Below, one piece after another: positions 30,146 through 37,446 of a stretch of 50,428 bases of DNA. Position 1 is the first letter of the stretch. Each line of letters opens with the position of its first letter. The translations under genes were made by a program, and so were the position numbers. This stretch comes from a virus, in IMG/VR virus record IMGVR_UViG_3300042517_000864, positions 1 through 50,428 of that record; one strand, given 5' to 3'. Under the pieces are notes generated by a model. It saw only the letters and a program-made list of their open reading frames with translations. It was not told the DNA's origin and searched no databases.

Positions 30146-33100
30146 ATGACTCAACAGAATCCTGTCTTTAACGTCTCGGAGTTTGAACTTCGGAATTACA
30201 CTAACCCTTACCTCACCCCAAGTCAGGCCACAGAAGTGGCAGAAACCGAAGCCCGGGTAAACGAGCAGCTGGATTTCCTTGCCCAGATGCTAGGGTGGAA
30301 TGGTCCCAATTATTGGGGAAACTTGCCGTCCACTGTTGATCAAAAGAGACAACTTCTGAGTGGAACATTCGGAGTCTACAACAGCTATGTTATTCCTAAA
30401 ATTTACGAGATTAGAAATTGGGATAATAAAATCGTTGTTGACAGACTGCAGTTTTTAGCACCTGGTCGGCAGACGCAGGTTGCCAGAATTTTACTGGGGG
30501 ATAATGTCTATCAGTTGCAGTCCGTAGATGTTGAGGGTGATAAGTATGTGATCTCTATTGGAGAACTTACGCAGGAGTTTTTTGATCTCATCGCAGCAAA
30601 TGAGCCCCTAAGGGCCGACATTCCCACATACCGTCCCGCTCCTTTCGAGCGTGCGGAAATTGGTGTTTCGGGCGATGCGTCTTTTGTCTGCGGAAACGAT
30701 GGCAATACCCTGGTTCTCTACCCGTCTTACGACACTTCAAGAAAGTTTCCGGTAAAATTCCCCATTCTTTTTGCGGGTGCGGTTTATTATTTTAATCAAC
30801 CAATTTACCTGTCCCTTACCAATTCCCTAGTCCCCGAGGTTACTCCCGCCTACGACGCAGAGAGGCTGCTTTGGTATTTTCAGATCCCTGAGACTTTTGT
30901 AAACACCTCCGGCATCACTGCCTATCTTGCTTGGGGCAATAGCAACGCCTCTCAAGCAAGCAACTACTCGTTGGAGATTCTCATTCAACCTTGGGCTGAT
31001 CCGTCGGACTGGGGATCTATCCGTGTCCTCGACAATTTTCGTGGAGTATGGGGGAACAAAGGCGGCGATTTACCGTTCAACTTTGTGTTTGACGCCTTGA
31101 GCATTCACGGGTTCAGTGAAAGGGACTCTGTTTATCTGCCCGATGTTCAAACTTCTTTAAACTTTAACGACATTGTTAATTACATATATTACCAAAGGAC
31201 GACCATCTCAGAGTTAGCTCCTGGCAACGCTACGGTGGGCGACCTCTGGTGGAATGATGACACGGGGGCTCTCTCAGTCTGGTTTCCGAGTGAGGATGGT
31301 TGTGAGGGTTGGGTGGAGATTGACTATCGGCAGGAACCTCGTCAGACTCCCGCCCCCCAGGTGGTTTATCCCGATGTTGCGACATTCCGGGCGAACTCAG
31401 GGGCTTTGTCCGTAGGGACTATTGTTCGGATTGATGACATTACGGGTTTAGCTATTGCTGACAACGTGGTGGGAGTCCAGGGAACCCTGGCCGCACCGGC
31501 AAGTCTCATTCTTCATCGGGACTCTTCGAGTCCTTATTGGACTCCAGATCAGTTCGGGTATGCGGATGTCCCTGATTTTCAACAAGACGCCGAGCTGCTT
31601 CCCTTTAAAGTGCCGGTTATCGTGTATAATTCGGCCGGTCTTGGGCCTGTGGGACCTACCTACAAGGTCAACAACCTGCCCATTACAATCAGCGGAAACT
31701 ATGATGTACTTCTAATGAAGTACTACACGAACACAACGTGGGAGGTCTATCCCGACTCTCTCCTGAAGTACATTGCTCAGTCAGCATTATTTGGTTCCCC
31801 CCTGCAAGGAGAAATGTGGTGGGATTTTGTTAACCTCGACCCTAACACTCGAGCCGCAGCCATCTATTACCAAAGTGCGTGGGTCGGGGTAAACACGCAC
31901 CCTCAAAGTGGGCCGCCGGCACCGGTACTGGACCTGGGAACTATCCTCTTTTACTGCGACGGGGTCTTGGTTCCCGTGACCGGTGGTGTCGGTGTCCACA
32001 CTACAGAAGACTACATCTTTACGCTTACATTTAATGCGGTCTCAGGTAGATATGACATTACTTACCAACCCCGCACGTTTGTTGGCAGAGCACAGTTGCC
32101 AACTATTACTATCTCTGACTCTCTGACTACTACCTATCAGGCAAACATTACGGATTTGGTGTTTAGTGGTCTAACCTACTACATGAGCCCGAATGTCTAC
32201 AACGCCGAGACTCCGCTCCGTTTGTGGAAGGCTCAGGATCTCCAGGTAGCAGAAACGGTTGCCCACTTGGAGGAGAACAACTTTATTAATCCCTTGCTGG
32301 CTGACCTCAACAATGGTCCTGGCCCTGAGAACTGGGAGAAGTTTTTTGTGCGTTTACCTCTTGAATATGGTCGTGACGAGACTGTGTGGCAAAAGGTTGC
32401 ACTTATTTGCCAAGACTTCGCCTATTGGGGTTCGAGCATCGACCCTGAGCAAATGCGATGCCCCCCGGAGGATGACACTCCCGCCATCTACGAGGAGCTG
32501 TTTCTTTACGATCAACCGGTCCCCGATTACACCTACGTTTACTCAGAGCCCTATCTCTACTCCAACATTGCTTACTTCAACTCAGTGGAGAGCGGTCGTT
32601 ACCAAAACTCCGGAGTCTACCCAGCGTCGGATGTTCAGTTTGATGAGTTTTCCGAAGCAGAACTCGTTGAGTATGACCCGCTGCACAATCGTCAAGCTTT
32701 TGCGGAGGTGGGAACCCTTAACTCGGAGGTGTCCGAGCTTGAGAGAATTTTATCCATCGCTGTTCAAGAAGGGAATCCCCTGAGAATTACGGAGATTTCT
32801 CTTCGCCTACAGGCATTGCGAGATAGGGTGTATGGAGACTGGAGGGGAGGGTATGTGAACATAAACCCGTGCGTTCCTTTGACCGGATTCTTTACCACGG
32901 ACTTTCTCGAAGGTGGGGTAACCCCGGTGGCGCCACCTGTGTGGGATGCCTCAATCTACAAGTTTGCCCCCACTTGCGAGAATGCCAAAGAGACCTACCA
33001 TGTGGACGCCAACCACTTTAAGGTTGGCTATGCTTATTTTATTGCCGATGCTTCGGCGGCTGAAGACACATTCTTTGACATCTCCAGAGAGGCATCCTGG

Positions 33101-33151
33101 CGCTACCCGGTAACTCAACCCAGAACTCTCTACTTGGTTCCCCCTCGCTAA
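30146..33151 (+). CDS. Large unknown baseplate protein with WW-type domains
   Basis: 1001 residues. Around 352-392 is TISELAPGNATVGDLWWNDD-TGALSVWF...GWVEIDYRQ, and around 551-590 is GSPLQGEMWWDFVNLDPNTR-AAAIYYQSAWVGV. These are two copies of the 'G.LWW....G...V.....W..V' module found in phage tail fibres and in the protein at 36972 here. The N-terminus is helical (SEFELRNYTNPYLTPSQATE), and the C-terminus ends in a rigid-looking aromatic tail. The size and place suggest a gp7/gp10-like outer wedge or tail-fibre attachment protein, but I recognise no specific family. Confidence 0.7.
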   Translation: MTQQNPVFNVSEFELRNYTNPYLTPSQATEVAETEARVNEQLDFLAQMLGWNGPNYWGNLPSTVDQKRQLLSGTFGVYNSYVIPKIYEIRNWDNKIVVDRLQFLAPGRQTQVARILLGDNVYQLQSVDVEGDKYVISIGELTQEFFDLIAANEPLRADIPTYRPAPFERAEIGVSGDASFVCGNDGNTLVLYPSYDTSRKFPVKFPILFAGAVYYFNQPIYLSLTNSLVPEVTPAYDAERLLWYFQIPETFVNTSGITAYLAWGNSNASQASNYSLEILIQPWADPSDWGSIRVLDNFRGVWGNKGGDLPFNFVFDALSIHGFSERDSVYLPDVQTSLNFNDIVNYIYYQRTTISELAPGNATVGDLWWNDDTGALSVWFPSEDGCEGWVEIDYRQEPRQTPAPQVVYPDVATFRANSGALSVGTIVRIDDITGLAIADNVVGVQGTLAAPASLILHRDSSSPYWTPDQFGYADVPDFQQDAELLPFKVPVIVYNSAGLGPVGPTYKVNNLPITISGNYDVLLMKYYTNTTWEVYPDSLLKYIAQSALFGSPLQGEMWWDFVNLDPNTRAAAIYYQSAWVGVNTHPQSGPPAPVLDLGTILFYCDGVLVPVTGGVGVHTTEDYIFTLTFNAVSGRYDITYQPRTFVGRAQLPTITISDSLTTTYQANITDLVFSGLTYYMSPNVYNAETPLRLWKAQDLQVAETVAHLEENNFINPLLADLNNGPGPENWEKFFVRLPLEYGRDETVWQKVALICQDFAYWGSSIDPEQMRCPPEDDTPAIYEELFLYDQPVPDYTYVYSEPYLYSNIAYFNSVESGRYQNSGVYPASDVQFDEFSEAELVEYDPLHNRQAFAEVGTLNSEVSELERILSIAVQEGNPLRITEISLRLQALRDRVYGDWRGGYVNINPCVPLTGFFTTDFLEGGVTPVAPPVWDASIYKFAPTCENAKETYHVDANHFKVGYAYFIADASAAEDTFFDISREASWRYPVTQPRTLYLVPPR

Positions 33152-33152
33152 C

Positions 33153-33160
33153 GGGTAAAA
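33153..33160 (+). promoter_or_regulatory. GGGTAAAA motif
   Basis: It starts one base after the TAA of the preceding gene and ends 23 nt before ATG 33183. Confidence 0.62.
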
Positions 33161-33182
33161 CCATTGAAACGAAACCATTGCC

Positions 33183-33506
33183 ATGGCAACTAGCAGACGC
33201 AAGACGGCGGGATTCACTGCCCCCGAAGCGGAAGAGGAAACAGCAAGCGTCGAGAGACTGCTCGAAGAGAATGCGGCAGAAATGTTTGAAACTTTTTCGC
33301 GCATTGAGGAAGAGCCCGAAGAAAAAATCGAGAGAGTTGCCCCTCCCCTCCCCGAAATCTCTCCAACGGAGGACGCGGGACCACGATTTGTGGAGGAGTC
33401 GGCTACCCCAGCCCCCCAACCGTTGGCAACTCCGCAAACCCCTCAGCTTCAGCCCCGTCCGAAACGCCATCCGCGAAACATTCCGAAGTTTTCTCGCTAT
33501 AAGTAA
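33183..33506 (+). CDS. Small charged, proline-rich protein
   Basis: 107 residues. The acidic helical first half (VERLLEENAAEMFETFSRIE-EEPEEKIERV) is followed by a proline-rich linker and a basic end (RPKRHPRNIPKFSRYK). It is probably disordered in part, like linker or chaperone proteins made near hub genes. No family was recognised. It contains, on its minus strand, the 20-base sequence also present at 47571-47590. Two bases separate it from the hub gene. Confidence 0.6.
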   Translation: MATSRRKTAGFTAPEAEEETASVERLLEENAAEMFETFSRIEEEPEEKIERVAPPLPEISPTEDAGPRFVEESATPAPQPLATPQTPQLQPRPKRHPRNIPKFSRYK

Positions 33507-33508
33507 CT

Positions 33509-34312
33509 ATGCGTCCACCGAAGCTTCGCTCTACGCCCCTCGTTCAGAGCCTTGCGCTAATGCAGCAGCAAGCGGAGGCGAACATGAAGTTCGCAGGACT
33601 GCCACACGGGACCTTGCGTGGAACTGTTGTAGATGTGAACGACCCCGAGGAGAGAGGCAGAATAAGGGTCATCTTTGACGACATGAATCCGGAAATCCCC
33701 CAGGTTTCTGGGGCGGGTGACTGGTCGAAAGAGCGTGTTGGGGAAGAGCCCGATGCTTCTCACTGGCTGGATGTCACACCTGCCTTTAAAGGTAGACAAC
33801 CAAAAGGTTTGATCGGAAAGAGGGTAAACATCTCACCTTCCAATGGTCAGTACACGATGGCGTTGGCCTCCGATGTGGTGTATGACCCTCAGATGCTTGC
33901 CCAGGGCAAACAAGACAAACTCAAAATGCCAAACAACTCGTCAATGACGAGACTGCCCATATACGACTCTGGCGAATTGCCTCCAGCATCAGAAGAAAAT
34001 CACGGGTGCATGGTTATTGAAATGAGCGGCCCCATGGACTCGGATTGGCTGTGTGTCTGCCTCAAGCGCCAAGGGTCTTACTACTGGGTGCGTCACATTG
34101 ACATGTCTCACGGCCATTCCGGCCAAAACGACGGTAAGCAGGAGGGAGTGGACACCGGTGGAGATGCCGAACAACCCGTTAATCAGCAAACCGTTTGGGA
34201 CTATGTTTTTCCCACGACTGGCGGAGAGATGCAAAAATACTCCAAATATAGCACCAACCCTCGCCCCAACCCGTTCGGGAGTGAGGCGAAATGGTACGAA
34301 CCACCCCAATAA
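33509..34312 (+). CDS. Baseplate hub protein with gp5-type OB fold
   Basis: 267 residues. Residues about 30-60, LPHGTLRGTVVDVNDPEERG-RIRVIFDDMNPE, match the N-terminal OB domain of gp5/VgrG-type hub proteins ('G.V.....P..RGR..V.F.D'). ASHWLDVTPAFKGRQPKGLI-GKRVNISPSNGQYTMA continues it. No lysozyme domain or triple beta-helix is seen, so this is a short hub or spike connector. It would occupy the centre of the baseplate below the tube. Confidence 0.78.
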   Translation: MRPPKLRSTPLVQSLALMQQQAEANMKFAGLPHGTLRGTVVDVNDPEERGRIRVIFDDMNPEIPQVSGAGDWSKERVGEEPDASHWLDVTPAFKGRQPKGLIGKRVNISPSNGQYTMALASDVVYDPQMLAQGKQDKLKMPNNSSMTRLPIYDSGELPPASEENHGCMVIEMSGPMDSDWLCVCLKRQGSYYWVRHIDMSHGHSGQNDGKQEGVDTGGDAEQPVNQQTVWDYVFPTTGGEMQKYSKYSTNPRPNPFGSEAKWYEPPQ

Positions 34313-34314
34313 CT

Positions 34315-34560
34315 ATGAGCACACCTACCACCTACGAACTAACCTACCCAGATCCTTGCGATCAAGAGGTAGGTTGCGGCCAGGGCCCTTGTCTCGGCAA
34401 GACCCTTTTCAATCCTCGCCCTCAGAACTTTTGCGAGGATGTCACGATTCAAAAAGACTTATATGTGGTGCCTGCCTACTTGTACCTGGGCGGGAGCCGC
34501 TACAAACCAACCACCATTGTAGCAAATAATGGAACCTTTGTTGTACTAGCGCAAGGCTAA
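34315..34560 (+). CDS. Small cysteine-containing protein
   Basis: 81 residues from ATG 34315, two bases after the hub stop; an upstream in-frame ATG at 34291 overlaps the hub gene. YPDPCDQEVGCGQGPCLGKT and NFCEDVTIQ hold four cysteines that could bind metal or form disulfides. The C-terminal half is a strand-rich segment (YVVPAYLYLGGSRYKPTTIV) like a small beta sandwich. Cysteine-bearing small tail proteins can be spike tips (PAAR-like), but the PAAR pattern is not present. It overlaps the next ATG by one base. Confidence 0.6.
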   Translation: MSTPTTYELTYPDPCDQEVGCGQGPCLGKTLFNPRPQNFCEDVTIQKDLYVVPAYLYLGGSRYKPTTIVANNGTFVVLAQG

Positions 34561-35045
34561 TGGCAATCCGTCGTCCCAGCATCGCATCGCCCGAGTGGTT
34601 ATTCCAAGATTTTCTTTACCAATCTTCCGACTTGCTTGGCGCTCCTGAACTGCGTTACATTCAAGTCAAGTGGGACGGCCAAGTGTATGAGAGAGTTTCC
34701 CAATCTTTTGATTATAGCGACCCACCGTTTGTAGGGCCGGAGCAACGCGGTGGCAGCATTGTGGCACAACTTGATTATGAGGTTAACGCCTCAACAAAGT
34801 TGGTTACAGTCTATAACTGGAGTGTGAACTTTCGGGATGAGTGGCCCTTGCGTCTAGGGGTAAACTACTTAACACAATGTCTCTACCCCGCCGTTAAAGG
34901 TTACACGGTCAGGGTTGCCGGGGACGAAGTTTACAACCAAGCCGGGGAGGCTATTGAGGTGGCGAACAGCGACCCTTACGCTTTCTGGGCGAGCGAGCAG
35001 TTTAACCCCTTGACTAACCGCCCCGACGACTATTTACTCCGTTAG
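34560..35045 (+). CDS. Unknown baseplate protein
   Basis: 161 residues, starting MAIRRPSIASPEWLFQDFLY. It is rich in tryptophan and tyrosine and probably alpha/beta; WSVNFRDEWPLRLGVNYLTQ and YTVRVAGDEVYNQAGEAIEV are the most structured-looking segments. No family was recognised. The ATG overlaps the preceding TAA (TAATG). It is the last gene before a homing endonuclease insertion, so its original neighbour was probably the gene at 35859. Confidence 0.65.
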   Translation: MAIRRPSIASPEWLFQDFLYQSSDLLGAPELRYIQVKWDGQVYERVSQSFDYSDPPFVGPEQRGGSIVAQLDYEVNASTKLVTVYNWSVNFRDEWPLRLGVNYLTQCLYPAVKGYTVRVAGDEVYNQAGEAIEVANSDPYAFWASEQFNPLTNRPDDYLLR

Positions 35046-35096
35046 CGTTTCGTCTTGATTCCCTACGGGCATTTCTTTTCTGGCGTCGCTCCGCTC

Positions 35097-35170
35097 CGCC
35101 TCCGGATTTTTGGGGTAAAACTTAGGCACGGAGGGAGTTTCCTGGCGGTTTCTTCCTCCCATAACCGCCA
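35097..35170 (+). promoter_or_regulatory. Leader of the inserted endonuclease: GGGTAAAA plus hairpin
   Basis: GGGTAAAA at 35113-35120 is followed by a perfect 8-bp hairpin, TGGCGGTT (35143-35150) with AACCGCCA (35163-35170), ending seven bases before ATG 35178. CGCCTCCGG (35097-35105) recurs inverted at 35755-35763, beyond the gene. Confidence 0.55.
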
Positions 35171-35177
35171 AAAAGTT

Positions 35178-35750
35178 ATGATTTACCACTTCACTTACCG
35201 GGTGACTTTCACGGGCACACGGTTTTACTACTACGGTTTACACTCAACAAAAAACCTAAGTGATGGTTACTTGGGGTCCCCTCGCACTAATAAGTGGTGC
35301 TGGGATCTCTATGATGCTACTTTAACCCCTTTGGAGTTTTTTAAGACCAGAGAAGAAGCGGTGGCATTAGAGCACCGGTTAATAAAAACCTTTATCAATG
35401 ACCCCCTCTGCCTGAACGCTCACACTAACTCCTCGTTTAGTTCACAAGCGAGCAGTCTGGGAGCAAAAGCGCAACCCCGTGCGGTCAAGCAAGCAAATGG
35501 GCGCAAACTGTTTGAGTTCAACAAGGCAAATGGAACAGGGGCACAGAGTTTACCCCTAGAGCGTAAGCAAGAGCTGATGAGGCAAAATGGTGCTCGTCAA
35601 ACGCTAGAGCAAAAACGAGCGAACGCCGCTAAACAGCACTCGCAGCGATGGCGATGCTTGATTACAGGTTATGAGACTACCCCAGCGCCTCTGTCTTGCT
35701 ATCAGAAAGCAAGAGGCATAGACACCTCACTGCGAGAGCGTGTGGCGTAA
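35178..35750 (+). CDS. GIY-YIG-like homing endonuclease
   Basis: 190 residues from ATG 35178; upstream codons to 35055 are open but lie in the leader. MIYHFTYRVTFTGTRFYYYG-LHSTKNLSDGYLGSP is a variant GIY-YIG core ('YYYGLHST.NL.DGYLGS') seen in a subgroup of phage endonucleases. REEAVALEHRLIKTFINDP carries the family glutamate. The C-terminus WRCLITGYETTPAPLSCYQK-ARGIDTSLRERV is a DNA-binding 'C..TG....LS..Q...GI' module. It sits inside the baseplate genes and is flanked by short inverted repeats and hairpins. Confidence 0.8.
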   Translation: MIYHFTYRVTFTGTRFYYYGLHSTKNLSDGYLGSPRTNKWCWDLYDATLTPLEFFKTREEAVALEHRLIKTFINDPLCLNAHTNSSFSSQASSLGAKAQPRAVKQANGRKLFEFNKANGTGAQSLPLERKQELMRQNGARQTLEQKRANAAKQHSQRWRCLITGYETTPAPLSCYQKARGIDTSLRERVA

Positions 35751-35759
35751 ATCGCCGGA

Positions 35760-35801
35760 GGCGCCCGCAGGGCGCCCAGGATAAAACGCCCCATAAGGGG
35801 C
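35760..35801 (+). repeat. Two tandem hairpins after the endonuclease
   Basis: GGCGCCC-GCA-GGGCGCC (35760-35776) and GCCCC-ATAA-GGGGC (35788-35801). No T-tract follows either, so they are not typical terminators. They may mark the edge of the inserted cassette or block read-through RNA decay. Confidence 0.65.
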
Positions 35802-35825
35802 AACCAGGCAACCCGCATAGTAACC

Positions 35826-35833
35826 GGGTAAAA
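35826..35833 (+). promoter_or_regulatory. GGGTAAAA motif
   Basis: It ends 26 nt before the GTG at 35859 and supports that start codon. Confidence 0.62.
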
Positions 35834-35858
35834 CCGTGTAAAGAGCGAGTTTACTGCC

Positions 35859-36938
35859 GTGGGTTTGCCATCTATAAAAGAGATTACGGTACCTAGCACA
35901 TCCACAGTAATGCTGTGGTTTGATGGTCCCCTAGATAGCAAAGTGCCTGTGCCCGTGGGGTGCTTTACGGTGAACTACGGTAACTACGGTGTTACGACCG
36001 TAAACTACGCCTCTGACACAATGATTGTGCTGGAGCTTGATAGTTTTCTGTCACCTTGGGACGAGGTTTTTGTTAGCTATGAGCCACCCCTTGACCTGAA
36101 GCAGTGTCTGCGGGGGCCAGTTCCCCCCACTGCCAACGATGTCGTTGTGAAGCGGAACGCAGTTCGGGCGTTTTATCGAGTTCCGGCACGCAACCAGTTG
36201 GCCCCGGATGAGAAAACAGACGGGTCTCAAACCCAAGCGAACCTGGGCCAGACGATTGGTGGTTTTGGATTCCCATATCAGAACCGTAGTGGAGTACTCA
36301 CGGAGCAGAAGTCGGACCCCCGCTCTGCGAGCCCTGATGACTTCATCGTGGCCTATGGCCTTAAGGAGGCTATTCAGCTTACCAACATTGACGACGCTGC
36401 CGCCACTTCGGTAAATGTGGCAAAGCTTCGCATGGCGATCCAGGACGCCAACAGCCTGATTGATAGTTACATTGAGCAGTCGGGTAAGGCCGGAATGGTC
36501 CTCATTACCAGTAACCGCAGGCGCACAGCCCTCATTATCGCCCGTTACTATCTGGACACGGTCCGTCGTCGGGAAGACGTAAAGGCAGATTACGAGACTG
36601 CATTGAAACAGCTTGCTGCTGAAATGCAGATGACGGCAATTAGGGCCGGCAACGGTGATAGTGCTATTGACACACCTGCGGGTATAATGCGCTCCTGGCA
36701 CATCCCTCAGCGCTATAACATGGTGAGCGGTAAAGGTCTCTCGGGTTGGACAACCGACGCAGCTGGCGACCAGGCACCTGATTTCAGACAGGGGTGGGGG
36801 GCCATAAATCAGAATGCGCAGTTCCCCAACTGGATCAACTCAAGTAACATGCAAGACCTTACGGGAGGAACCCCACAAATCCTGCAACCTATGGACTCAG
36901 GGGGGTACACAGACGGTAATCAAGGATGGGGACCCTGA
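35859..36938 (+). CDS. Head-tail connector, Mu gp36-like, with extra N-terminal domain
   Basis: 359 residues from GTG 35859. Residues about 160-265 (DDFIVAYGLKEAIQLTNIDD ... VNVAKLRMAIQDANSLIDSY ... ALIIARYYLDTVRRREDVKA-DYETALKQLAAEM) match the Mu gp36/DUF1320 connector pattern. These proteins sit between portal and tail. The first 110 residues form a separate strand-rich domain (TVPSTSTVMLWFDGPLDSKV...), possibly Ig-like, and the last 90 residues are a glycine/glutamine-rich tail. Family members are usually only about 140 residues, so this is an enlarged form. It lies far from the portal gene, among baseplate genes. Confidence 0.68.
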   Translation: MGLPSIKEITVPSTSTVMLWFDGPLDSKVPVPVGCFTVNYGNYGVTTVNYASDTMIVLELDSFLSPWDEVFVSYEPPLDLKQCLRGPVPPTANDVVVKRNAVRAFYRVPARNQLAPDEKTDGSQTQANLGQTIGGFGFPYQNRSGVLTEQKSDPRSASPDDFIVAYGLKEAIQLTNIDDAAATSVNVAKLRMAIQDANSLIDSYIEQSGKAGMVLITSNRRRTALIIARYYLDTVRRREDVKADYETALKQLAAEMQMTAIRAGNGDSAIDTPAGIMRSWHIPQRYNMVSGKGLSGWTTDAAGDQAPDFRQGWGAINQNAQFPNWINSSNMQDLTGGTPQILQPMDSGGYTDGNQGWGP

Positions 36939-36939
36939 C

Positions 36940-36947
36940 GGGTAAAA
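36940..36947 (+). promoter_or_regulatory. GGGTAAAA motif
   Basis: It starts one base after the connector TGA and ends 25 nt before ATG 36972. Confidence 0.65.
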
Positions 36948-36971
36948 TCAATTGATCAACGCCTGAACGTA

Positions 36972-37442
36972 ATGGCTGCGTCTTTCCCGCCGAATCCATC
37001 TGTGGGACAACTATATACCAGCAATGGTAGGACTTGGAAGTGGACAGGAACCCAATGGACTGCTCAAGCAGTCACCACACCAACCTCTGCACCGGTGTAT
37101 GTAAGTGTCTCCCCTCCGCCCAACCCTATCCAAGGATCTCTTTGGTACGACAGCAATAACTCTTATTTAAACATTTGGTACACCGATTTAAACGGCGGAG
37201 CCTGGATCTCCGTGACCCCGTTCCCCGAAGACACCATTGACCAAAATGGCGGTGTCTTCCAAGGTGCCATCTACGCTCAATACGCAATCCCCAACAACCC
37301 CGCAGCGTTCATAACAGTTGGGTGGTTTAACGACCAACTCGTCGCCTACCTGAATCAAAACGGCTACATGAAGGCCGGTAACGGAGTGCAACTAAACTCC
37401 GACGGTCAAATTCTCGCTATCGACTCCGGACTTCTCGTATAA
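36972..37442 (+). CDS. Small tail-fibre-associated protein with WW-type modules
   Basis: 156 residues. NPSVGQLYTSNGRTWKWTGT-QWTAQ and NPIQGSLWYDSNNSYLNIWY-TDLNGGAWISV are two tandem copies of the 'G.LW.....G...W....W' module seen in tail fibre and baseplate proteins and in the 1001-residue protein here. The C-terminus is a strand-rich segment (AGNGVQLNSDGQILAIDSGL). It is four bases from the tail fibre gene and has its own GGGTAAAA. It probably caps or attaches the fibre. Confidence 0.65.
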   Translation: MAASFPPNPSVGQLYTSNGRTWKWTGTQWTAQAVTTPTSAPVYVSVSPPPNPIQGSLWYDSNNSYLNIWYTDLNGGAWISVTPFPEDTIDQNGGVFQGAIYAQYAIPNNPAAFITVGWFNDQLVAYLNQNGYMKAGNGVQLNSDGQILAIDSGLLV

Positions 37443-37446
37443 CGCC

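Noticed and set aside
33178-33678. 166-residue + strand frame overlapping the proline-rich and hub genes
   Set aside because: It is arginine/serine-rich, spans the junction of two better frames, and is a shifted reading of both.
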